Shown: one piece after another, positions 1-4,365 of the stretch | Position numbering within the stretch: the stretch's first letter is position 1 | Layout: each line of letters begins with the position of its first letter | Assembly: GCA_043730365.1 (NCBI GenBank) | Contig: JAYTKJ010000243.1 | Span: 1-7,417 of the forward strand | Source of the DNA: VFZP01 sp043730365 | Lineage (GTDB): Bacteria; Acidobacteriota; Terriglobia; Bryobacterales; Bryobacteraceae | Length of the DNA stretch: 7,417 nt | Reading direction: 5' to 3' | Notes under the pieces: model-generated | What the model was told of the DNA's origin: nothing | The model's input: the letters and a program-made list of their open reading frames with translations, nothing else | The model's database searches: none | Position numbers and translations under genes: made by a program

Positions 1-243
1 CCAGCGCTCGGCCATGCGCCGCCGGAAATTGGGGCGATGATGGCCGCGGCCACCAAAGCCTCCACCGCCACCGAACAGGATTCGGCAGAGAGCCAGCAAT
101 CCGAGACCCTGCCAGAACGTAATCTGCCGCCATCCAAACAAAGTGGGCAGCAGCCAGTTCCAAAGCTGCATGACGACTGTGCCGCCAACCGCGATGAAAA
201 TTGCGAGCCCCAGCGGGGCCAGAATCATCCATTTCTTTCTCAT
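1..243 (-). CDS. Small membrane protein downstream of ECF sigma factor (C-terminus off window)
   Basis: The minus strand is open from an ATG at 243-241 to the left edge (81 codons), so the C-terminus is missing. It starts MRKKWMILAPLGLAIFIAVGG, giving one clear membrane segment at about residues 5-24. A second amphipathic or hydrophobic stretch follows (LWNWLLPTLFGW, then ITFWQGLGLLALCRILFGG, about residues 26-60). After that comes a Gly-rich turn and an Arg/His-rich tail (GRGHHRPNFRRRMAERW). The start is well supported: AAGGAG lies 7-8 nt upstream and overlaps the TAA stop of the sigma factor gene, so the two genes are probably translationally coupled. Small membrane proteins of this layout often follow ECF sigma genes and could be membrane partners or modulators, but no function is established and I recognise no named family. 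That it is a real gene is likely; its role is inference. Confidence 0.72.
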   Translation of the reverse strand, partial: MRKKWMILAPLGLAIFIAVGGTVVMQLWNWLLPTLFGWRQITFWQGLGLLALCRILFGGGGGFGGRGHHRPNFRRRMAERW

Positions 244-256
244 GTTTTTGGGCTCC

Positions 257-838
257 TTACCTCTTTGAAAACTCGTCGTGAATTTGCTGCAACCGTTCAC
301 GCAGATGAAGCACCGCGTAGCGTTTGCGCGCCAGTAGGGTGTTGATCTTTACGCCGCTCTCTTCCGACAACTCTTTGAAGTTGCGTCCCTCCAACTCGTG
401 GGCGACGAAGACGTCAAGCTGCTCGCCGGGCAGTTCGTTGAGCGCAGCTTCCAACTCGTCAAAAAGCACACCGCGGAGGTAGAGTGCTTCCGGCCCGGCG
501 TCAGGCGATGGCAACAGATCCTCAATCTGCAACCACTCGCCGTCTTGGCCCTCTACCGCCGCCGCGCTGAACGTTTCCGGCTTCTTCTTGCGAAAAAGGT
601 CCGTGATGCGATTGCGCGCGACGCGAAAAAGCCAGCCGGTCAAATGCTCAATCGGCATGAGCCGGCGATTGGCGTCTACCAGTTCGTAGAAGACCTCCTG
701 CACGATGTCCTCGGCGTCGGAGGGATCGGGCACGCGCCGGCGGATGAAGTCACGCAGCCGGGACCGTTCCTCAATGAAGAGTTCCGAGATTTTGCGGTCT
801 TGCCCGGTCATCAGCGCGATGCTCGACGGCTCATCCAT
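257..838 (-). CDS. ECF-type RNA polymerase sigma factor
   Basis: A 193-residue group 4 (ECF) sigma factor that would direct RNA polymerase to alternative promoters. Sigma region 2 spans about residues 22-85 and contains DAEDIVQEVFYELV (41-54) and GWLFRVARNRITDLFRKK (68-85), the core-binding and -10 recognition helices. A linker of about 45 residues follows. Region 4 lies at about residues 128-183 (ALNELPGEQLDVFVAHELEG, then a helix-turn-helix of the form FKELSEESGVKINTLLARKR) for -35 recognition. The length is normal for the family. The ATG at 838 has only a weak AGGA-like site upstream. The next gene downstream is a small membrane protein with coupled translation. No anti-sigma factor with a zinc-binding motif is visible, although the partner runs off the window. 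The divergent acyltransferase gene starts 42 bp away, so the two promoters must be compact or overlap. The family call is firm; the target regulon is unknown. Confidence 0.93.
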   Translation of the reverse strand: MDEPSSIALMTGQDRKISELFIEERSRLRDFIRRRVPDPSDAEDIVQEVFYELVDANRRLMPIEHLTGWLFRVARNRITDLFRKKKPETFSAAAVEGQDGEWLQIEDLLPSPDAGPEALYLRGVLFDELEAALNELPGEQLDVFVAHELEGRNFKELSEESGVKINTLLARKRYAVLHLRERLQQIHDEFSKR

Positions 839-880
839 CTATTCCTGTAGACGTAGGAGGAGCGCCTATATTGTAAAGAA
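839..880. promoter_or_regulatory. Compact divergent promoter region between sigma factor and nagX-like gene
   Basis: Only 42 bp separate the two start codons. On the plus strand, TATATT (867-872) resembles a -10 box, with no good -35 (TTCCTG at 842-847 has an overlong 19-nt spacer). It would place the transcription start next to the GTG at 881. AGGAGGAG (855-862) is a perfect Shine-Dalgarno-like string, but it is 18 nt from the GTG, too far to serve it. On the minus strand, TTTACA (877-872) could act as a -35 for the sigma gene, with only a poor -10. Both assignments are weak pattern matches. Confidence 0.35.
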
Positions 881-2008
881 GTGAACAAACCTCAGACGGG
901 CGAGCCGCGGCTGGTGGCTCTCGATGCGTTTCGCGGAGCGATTATCGCGCTCATGGTGGTGGTGAACGATCCGGGCAATGGCAGCGACGCCTATGCGCCA
1001 CTCCAGCACTCACGATGGAACGGGTGGACCATCACCGACGTGGTCTTCCCCTCGTTCCTGTGGATTATCGGGGTGGCCATCACGATTTCAATGGCCAAAC
1101 GGATCGAGGCCGGGGCGTCGCGCGCGCAGCTTTTCCGCCAGGTGCTGCGCCGGGGCGCGATTCTGTTTGGGCTGGGGCTGCTGGTGTACCTGTTCCCCAC
1201 TTTCGATTTCTCTACGATGCGCGTGCTGGGCGTGCTGCAACGTCTGGCCATCTGCTACGTGGTTGCGTCGGCCATCTACCTCACCACCGGCATCCGCGGC
1301 CAGATTGCCTGGGTCGTGGCGATGCTGGGTTCCTATTGGCTGCTGATGATGCTGGCGCCGGTGCCGGGCTGTGGAGCGGCGGGCCACTTGGATGTCGACT
1401 GCAACTTTGCGCACTACGTGGACCGCGTCGTGCTGGGACAGCACAACTACCAGAACACCAAGACTTGGGATCCGGAGGGAATCGTCAGCACCCTGCCCTC
1501 GATTGCGACGGCGCTGCTGGGTATCATGGCCGGCCACATTCTGCGGCTGAAACGACAACTGGCTGAGCGCACCACTTGGATGTTCTTTGCCGGAAGTCTG
1601 CTGCTGGCGGCTGGGCTGGTTTGCGACATGTGGCTACCGATCAACAAGCAGCTATGGAGCAGTTCGTTTGCGCTGTTCATGGCCGGGCTTGATTTCATCA
1701 TGCTGGCGATGTCCATATGGTGGATTGACGGAATGGGCCGGCAATCGACGGTGAGGCCGCTGGTGGTGATGGGCATGAATCCGATTGCTGTCTATATGGC
1801 TTCCGAGCTTCTCGATATCACGCTGGGCTTTGTCCATGTGCGGTCGGGGGACGGCTCGATCAACCTGCATGCGTGGCTTTATCAAACCGTGTTTGCGCCG
1901 ATGGCTTCTCCGGCCAACGCATCGCTGCTGTACTCGCTTGTGTATGTGGGACTGATGTTCCTGCTGGCGCACTGGATGTACCGGCGGCAGTGGTTTGTGC
2001 GAGTGTAG
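881..2008 (+). CDS. HGSNAT/NagX-type membrane acyltransferase (COG4299, DUF5009-like)
   Basis: A 375-residue integral membrane protein of the heparan-alpha-glucosaminide N-acetyltransferase / NagX family. Members move an acyl group (acetyl from acetyl-CoA in the human enzyme) across the membrane onto an amino sugar. The N-terminus has the family signature: LDAFRG (residues 14-19), then LQHSRWNGWTITDVVFPSFL (41-60). His43 in the HSRWNG motif aligns with the histidine of human HGSNAT thought to carry the acetyl group. About ten hydrophobic segments follow, for example IIGVAITISM, ILFGLGLLVYLFP, WVVAMLGSYWLLMML, FAGSLLLAAGLV and LLYSLVYVGLMFLLAHW near the end. The GTG at 881 is chosen because a stop lies just upstream (854) and the next in-frame starts would cut into the signature. 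No amino-sugar catabolism or transport genes are adjacent, so the substrate cannot be inferred. The nagX symbol is withheld because biochemical identity is uncertain. Confidence 0.9.
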   Translation: MNKPQTGEPRLVALDAFRGAIIALMVVVNDPGNGSDAYAPLQHSRWNGWTITDVVFPSFLWIIGVAITISMAKRIEAGASRAQLFRQVLRRGAILFGLGLLVYLFPTFDFSTMRVLGVLQRLAICYVVASAIYLTTGIRGQIAWVVAMLGSYWLLMMLAPVPGCGAAGHLDVDCNFAHYVDRVVLGQHNYQNTKTWDPEGIVSTLPSIATALLGIMAGHILRLKRQLAERTTWMFFAGSLLLAAGLVCDMWLPINKQLWSSSFALFMAGLDFIMLAMSIWWIDGMGRQSTVRPLVVMGMNPIAVYMASELLDITLGFVHVRSGDGSINLHAWLYQTVFAPMASPANASLLYSLVYVGLMFLLAHWMYRRQWFVRV

Positions 2009-2012
2009 ACCG

Positions 2013-2034
2013 CTCTAGACTAGAGGGGTAAACC
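2013..2034 (+). repeat. CTAG palindrome element, copy A (3' end of acyltransferase gene)
   Basis: Five bases after the acyltransferase stop is CTCTAG-A-CTAGAG (2013-2025), a perfect 6+1+6 palindrome, followed by GGGTAAACC. The string TCTAGACTAG (2014-2023) recurs exactly, in inverse orientation, at the 3' end of higA (copy B). The CTCTAG/CTAGAG ends recur in copy C at 3690-3718. A one-base loop is too tight for a full RNA hairpin and there is no T-run, so it is not a standard intrinsic terminator. It may be a DNA-level site or a dispersed intergenic repeat. Confidence 0.5.
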
Positions 2035-2043
2035 AAACCTTCG

Positions 2044-2211
2044 TTATGCTGCGACGCGCCCGGCGAATCCCTTGAACCGCTGAAGTTCCAGCGCTCGTTC
2101 GATGGCGATGTCGGCCACCTTGGACACCACCGGCAGATCGTCGATGTTGTAACTGTTCGTCTGGTGCCACTGGTCCTGTACGTCGCGGTAGTGCAAGCGT
2201 GGGCGGACCAT
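2044..2211 (-). pseudogene. C-terminal remnant of a lost gene (possibly M28-type peptidase)
   Basis: The minus strand from ATG 2211-2209 to TAA 2046-2044 encodes 55 residues. Nearly every third base in this frame is G or C, as in the window's core genes. The peptide reads like the end of a folded enzyme: RPRLHYRDVQDQWHQTNSYN at about residues 3-22, then IDDLPVVSKVADIAIERALEL at about 23-43, a typical C-terminal helix. The pattern WHQTNSYNID followed by an amphipathic helix recalls the C-terminal YHTxxDTxDxID region of M28 metallopeptidases, whose His binds zinc; this is a tentative family guess. Upstream in the same frame the code becomes AT-rich and non-coding in style, and a stop appears near 2290, so the N-terminal part is gone. 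The break at about 2212-2225 coincides with the drop in GC. It could instead be an intact 55-residue gene, but no convincing Shine-Dalgarno precedes the ATG. Confidence 0.5.
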
Positions 2212-2271
2212 AGCCCAATGGGCAAAGCATTCAAGAGAACAAATAGCGGGTGCGATATAGTATTGCTGACT

Positions 2272-2868
2272 ATGGGAATTGATGAAGCATTAGCGCAGGC
2301 GGATCAAGTAAGACAAAGCTTAAGAAAAGCGCTTGACGGGGAATACAGCGATGACGAACGGACAGTTTTCGCGGTGGCTTACACAGATGTGTCGATGGAG
2401 ACGCACGAGGCGATAGGCGCTCTCGTGCGTGCAAGGTTGTACGGGCCGGCATTCGCCCTCTGGCGGACTGTATTCGAAGTGTTGTTCAAGTCGCATTGGG
2501 TCAACAAGTGCGCGACGGATAAGCAGATCAGGAAGTTGCGACAGACTGAGAAGTTCGACTTTCCTGGAGTGCAGAGTATCGTTGATGCCGTCGATCAGGC
2601 ATATGGGACGAGCGGATTCTTTGGCGCGTTAAAGAAGCAGGGCTGGGGCACGATGAACGGATTCACGCACTCCGGCGTTCATCAGCTATCGCGAAGATTC
2701 AAAGGATCGGTGGTGGAGCCTAGCTACAAAGAGTCGGAAGTTGTGGAGATCATCACTTCAAGCACTGCCGCGATTGTCCAGCAAGGGCTTTTCTTGGCGA
2801 ATGTAGGCCAGAAGGACGACGTAAAAAGAGCGGTTGGTGACATCCTGGATAAATTTGCCGAAGAATGA
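2272..2868 (+). CDS. Helical protein resembling DUF6988/DUF5677-type families
   Basis: A 198-residue, mostly alpha-helical cytosolic protein with no signal peptide or membrane segment. From MGIDEALAQA the chain contains a first long helix (1-22), DDERTVFAVAYTDVSMETHEAIGALVRARLYGPAFALWRTVFEVLFKSHW (about 27-76), a middle with KFDFPGVQSIVDAVDQAYG (94-112), and FTHSGVHQLSRRF (131-143). The order 'many His/Glu helices, ARLYGPAFALWRTVFE, FPG..SIVDAVD, THSGVHQLSRR' recalls the uncharacterised DUF6988 family and, more loosely, DUF5677. This is from memory, not a search. The frame is open back to 2164, but those first 36 codons overlap the high-GC remnant on the other strand, and the ATG at 2272 fits the family's usual N-terminus; 2218 is an alternative. 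No clear Shine-Dalgarno is seen. TATAGT at 2256-2261 could be a -10. It converges on higA. GC is lower than in the flanking genes, suggesting transfer. Function unknown. Confidence 0.75.
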   Translation: MGIDEALAQADQVRQSLRKALDGEYSDDERTVFAVAYTDVSMETHEAIGALVRARLYGPAFALWRTVFEVLFKSHWVNKCATDKQIRKLRQTEKFDFPGVQSIVDAVDQAYGTSGFFGALKKQGWGTMNGFTHSGVHQLSRRFKGSVVEPSYKESEVVEIITSSTAAIVQQGLFLANVGQKDDVKRAVGDILDKFAEE

Positions 2869-2878
2869 GTTGGCTCAT
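2865..2878. terminator. Small hairpin at converging gene ends (weak)
   Basis: ATGAG-TTGG-CTCAT forms a perfect 5-bp stem with a 4-nt loop, overlapping the TGA stop of the upstream plus-strand gene and lying between two convergent genes. There is no T-run on either side and the stem is short, so a role in termination is only possible, not shown. Confidence 0.2.
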
Positions 2879-2943
2879 CAGCGCGAGCACTTCTCTTCGG
2901 AACCGCCGCTAAGGATGCATTGCTGGCGCTCGATCTTCGTCAT
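2878..2943 (-). CDS. Candidate 21-residue small ORF downstream of higA
   Basis: An ATG at 2943-2941 lies 14 nt after the higA stop, preceded by an AGGG about 8 nt upstream within CTAG element copy B. It opens 21 codons (MTKIERQQCI..., ending EEKCSR) to a TGA at 2880-2878. The codons are reasonably GC-rich and the ORF fills the gap before the convergent gene. I recognise no family, and a 66-nt ORF occurs easily by chance. It could also be a relic of an earlier gene. Recorded as a possibility only. Confidence 0.2.
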   Translation of the reverse strand: MTKIERQQCILSGGSEEKCSR

Positions 2944-2944
2944 G

Positions 2945-2962
2945 GGTTTGCCCTAGTCTAGA
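2945..2962 (-). repeat. CTAG element, copy B (overlaps higA stop)
   Basis: Read on the minus strand, TCTAGACTAG is followed by GGCAAACC; the TAG stop of higA lies inside it. Copy A reads TCTAGACTAG, then AGGGGTAAACC. The first ten bases are identical and the tail differs by a short gap plus one change. The two copies are inverted relative to each other, but each is in sense orientation at the 3' end of its gene. Confidence 0.45.
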
Positions 2963-3362
2963 TGAACAGATTCACCGGGACGTTGAAAAACGCGGCGAGT
3001 TGCTTGGCATGTGCTTTGCTGATGGCGCGCTTGGCGTTGATAACATCGGATACATAGCCGCTGGATTTGAAAATCGGCAGGAGCGCCGCCTGCTTTAGGC
3101 CCCGTTGCTCCATGAGAAAAACCAACATTTCGTGAGGGCTCGGATCGGGTAGCGGGTGATGCCGCTCTTCGTAGTCCTTAACTAGCCGGACCATTAACTC
3201 CAGAGCCGCGTCCTCTTCCGCAGTGCGATGGTCGCACTTGTCCATCAGTTTTTCGACTTCGGTTAGCATGCGTTCATGTTCTCCGCGCATGGCGATTACC
3301 CGTGGTAGGACCTTCGCCAACACCCGTGCGTACTTCCGGTCGTCAATGGCTAGCGTGCCCAT
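2958..3362 (-). CDS. higA: HigA-family antitoxin (XRE helix-turn-helix)
   Basis: A 134-residue antitoxin expected to bind and neutralise HigB and to repress the shared operon. The C-terminal half (about residues 77-130) is an XRE-type helix-turn-helix: HEMLVFLMEQRGLKQAALLPIF, SSGYVSDVINAKRAISKAHAKQLAAFFNVP. In place of the usual helix start it has KSSGYVSDVINAKR, as in COG5499-type HigA proteins encoded after their toxin. The N-terminal half (residues 1-70) is helical and charged (LTEVEKLMDKCDHRTAEEDAALELMVRLVKDYEERHHP), probably the dimer or toxin-contact region. The ATG at 3362 overlaps the end of higB by 13 bp with GGAAGA just upstream, so translation is probably coupled. The toxin-first order is normal for this subfamily. 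The stop lies within CTAG element copy B. Confidence is high from sequence plus partner. Confidence 0.9.
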   Translation of the reverse strand: MGTLAIDDRKYARVLAKVLPRVIAMRGEHERMLTEVEKLMDKCDHRTAEEDAALELMVRLVKDYEERHHPLPDPSPHEMLVFLMEQRGLKQAALLPIFKSSGYVSDVINAKRAISKAHAKQLAAFFNVPVNLFI

Positions 3363-3646
3363 TTCTTCCAGTCTCCTCGAGAGTATTCCTTGTGAGTGAA
3401 GAATTCCTTGACCATCAGGAGCTTTGCCCGATAATCAACCTTTACGATCAGGCGGTAATGGTTGTGCCGGATATTGAAGATCAACAATGATCTGTACTGG
3501 TCAGCATCCGGAAAATGGAGTCGAACCTCAATTAGATTCAGCCAGACTACTTGGCTGGCTATCTTGTTCCATCGCATCAAATCTCCGGCCGCCTCCGAGT
3601 GACGTGCCGCGTACGCCTTGATGGCCGCCGAACTGATCACGTTCAC
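3350..3646 (-). CDS. higB: HigB-type mRNA interferase toxin (PF09907 type)
   Basis: A 98-residue toxin of the HigB/RelE-like group that in characterised members cleaves mRNA on the ribosome. The start NVISSAAIKAYAARH, the middle WNKIASQVVWLNLIEVRLHFPDAD (about residues 26-49) and the core FNIRHNHYRLIVKVDYRAKLLMVKEFFTHKEYSRGDWKKW (57-96) match the family pattern 'VIS..al..f...h, W.n..evr..fp.ad, fnI..n.yRli..i.y....v.i....tH.eYd..dWk'. Likely catalytic or RNA-binding residues such as Arg65, His85 and Tyr88 are present, so it looks intact. The start is a GTG. A GGAG lies only 2 nt before the GTG at 3646 but 8 nt before a second in-frame GTG at 3640, so the real start may be residue 3; the family's usual N-terminus fits either. 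Confidence 0.9.
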   Translation of the reverse strand: MNVISSAAIKAYAARHSEAAGDLMRWNKIASQVVWLNLIEVRLHFPDADQYRSLLIFNIRHNHYRLIVKVDYRAKLLMVKEFFTHKEYSRGDWKKWAR

Positions 3647-3655
3647 ATCTCCATG

Positions 3656-3687
3656 CTCGCATAACGCGAGGGCGGAGGCAAGCCGCC
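3656..3687. promoter_or_regulatory. Two inverted repeats upstream of higB; candidate operator
   Basis: CTCGC-ATAAC-GCGAG (3656-3670) is a perfect 5-bp inverted repeat 10 bp upstream of the higB GTG. GGCGG-AGGCAAG-CCGCC (3671-3687) adjoins it directly. HigA-type antitoxins bind palindromes in their own promoter, so the first is a reasonable operator candidate. I see no convincing -35/-10 pair around them. In a GC-rich genome such short repeats also arise by chance. Confidence 0.3.
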
Positions 3688-3689
3688 GT

Positions 3690-3718
3690 CTCTAGTTGAT
3701 TCCCCAGTCAACCTAGAG
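3690..3718 (-). repeat. CTAG palindrome element, copy C; hairpin at 3' end of CHAT-like gene
   Basis: On the minus strand CTCTAGGTTGA (3718-3708) pairs with TCAACTAGAG (3699-3690) across the loop CTGGGGAA. This gives ten base pairs with one bulged G, a good RNA hairpin starting at the TAG stop of the CHAT-like gene. There is no T-run afterward. It shares the CTCTAG/CTAGAG ends with copy A and a central ACTGGGGAA that resembles copy A's ACTAGAGGGGTAAA. It may act in 3'-end formation or be a DNA site. Confidence 0.5.
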
Positions 3719-4357
3719 TAACTCGAAGCGGCGCCGCCGCCACCAGATCAGGAAGGCAGCGCTCGGGATGAAGAGCGCCAAGCCGATCCACCAGGAACGC
3801 GGCATCAGCCAGTCGCCGGATGCCGCTGGGTTGTCGCCATACAGCACCAAGCCGGCCCAGTGATAGGGATGAACGCCCAAGCGAAGGTGTTTGATCTTGG
3901 CCTGCCGCAGGGCTTCGGCTTTCGGCTCCTGCATGAAGGCGTCGTCCGGTGGCGCGGGCCATAGCCGGACCAGCCGCGTGGGAGCAGACAGATCGTAGGA
4001 GACCGCGAATCGCTCGATCAACGCCGGGTTGCCCAGCACTTCAAACGGTAGCGCTCGCAGCGGCCCATCGGCTGGCGTCACCACCACAATGCGCCGCACG
4101 TTGTCCGGCGGTTCAATGCCACCCAGTAGCAGTTCGGCCGCGTGGAGCGAGAGAGCTTTCCATTCGCCGTCGGGACGCGCCACGGCGGCGGCGAGGCGGG
4201 TAATCGCGCCGGCGTCTTCGGCGGAGAACGGGCGCGAGACACGGCCCGACGTCGTGCGAGTTGACCAGGCGATGGTAAGTTGGCCGCTTGGTTCGAAGCG
4301 GTATTCCAGCAGTAGCGTCGCCGGTTCGAGCAAGAGCAGCAGTCCTAAGAGGATCAC
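3713..4357 (-). CDS. Membrane-anchored CHAT-derived protein lacking the catalytic core
   Basis: A 214-residue protein that looks like an abbreviated CHAT (caspase-like) domain tethered to the membrane. Residues 2-18 are hydrophobic (ILLGLLLLLEPATLLLEY). TLLLEYRFEPSGQLTIAWSTR (14-34) and AAELLLGGIEPPDNVRRIVV (73-92), then PADGPLRALPFEVLGN and ALIERFAVSYDLSAPTRLV (112-130), match the N-terminal half of CHAT domains. Residues 146-175, KAEALRQAKIKHLRLGVHPYHWAGLVLYGD, match the domain's last segment. The middle, which normally carries the ATHG histidine and the SAC cysteine, is absent, and the protein has no cysteine at all, so it cannot be a cysteine protease. A C-terminal membrane helix (about 189-206) ends in the positive tail RRRR. 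The usual N-terminal TPR repeats are also missing. The GTG start lies 8 nt after the response regulator stop, with no strong Shine-Dalgarno, so it is probably co-transcribed. It could be a pseudoenzyme, a sensor accessory or a gene in decay; the clean GC-rich reading frame favours a maintained gene. Confidence 0.7.
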   Translation of the reverse strand: MILLGLLLLLEPATLLLEYRFEPSGQLTIAWSTRTTSGRVSRPFSAEDAGAITRLAAAVARPDGEWKALSLHAAELLLGGIEPPDNVRRIVVVTPADGPLRALPFEVLGNPALIERFAVSYDLSAPTRLVRLWPAPPDDAFMQEPKAEALRQAKIKHLRLGVHPYHWAGLVLYGDNPAASGDWLMPRSWWIGLALFIPSAAFLIWWRRRRFELL

Positions 4358-4365
4358 GGGGCGCG

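Noticed and set aside
398..850. 150-codon plus-strand frame
   Set aside because: Antisense shadow of the ECF sigma factor.
1860..2234. 124-codon minus-strand frame, and a 71-codon frame at 2015-2230
   Set aside because: Neither frame has coding-like third positions; the third minus-strand frame (2044-2211) does, so these are shadows of the remnant and of the acyltransferase gene.
3671..3687. Intrinsic terminator at GGCGG-AGGCAAG-CCGCC
   Set aside because: Stem of only 5 bp and no T-run on either strand.
2013..3718. A complete transposon or insertion sequence bounded by the CTAG repeats
   Set aside because: No transposase, integrase or target-site duplication is visible, and the repeats also fit a role at gene 3' ends. 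The bracketing is noted as a finding but not called a mobile element.
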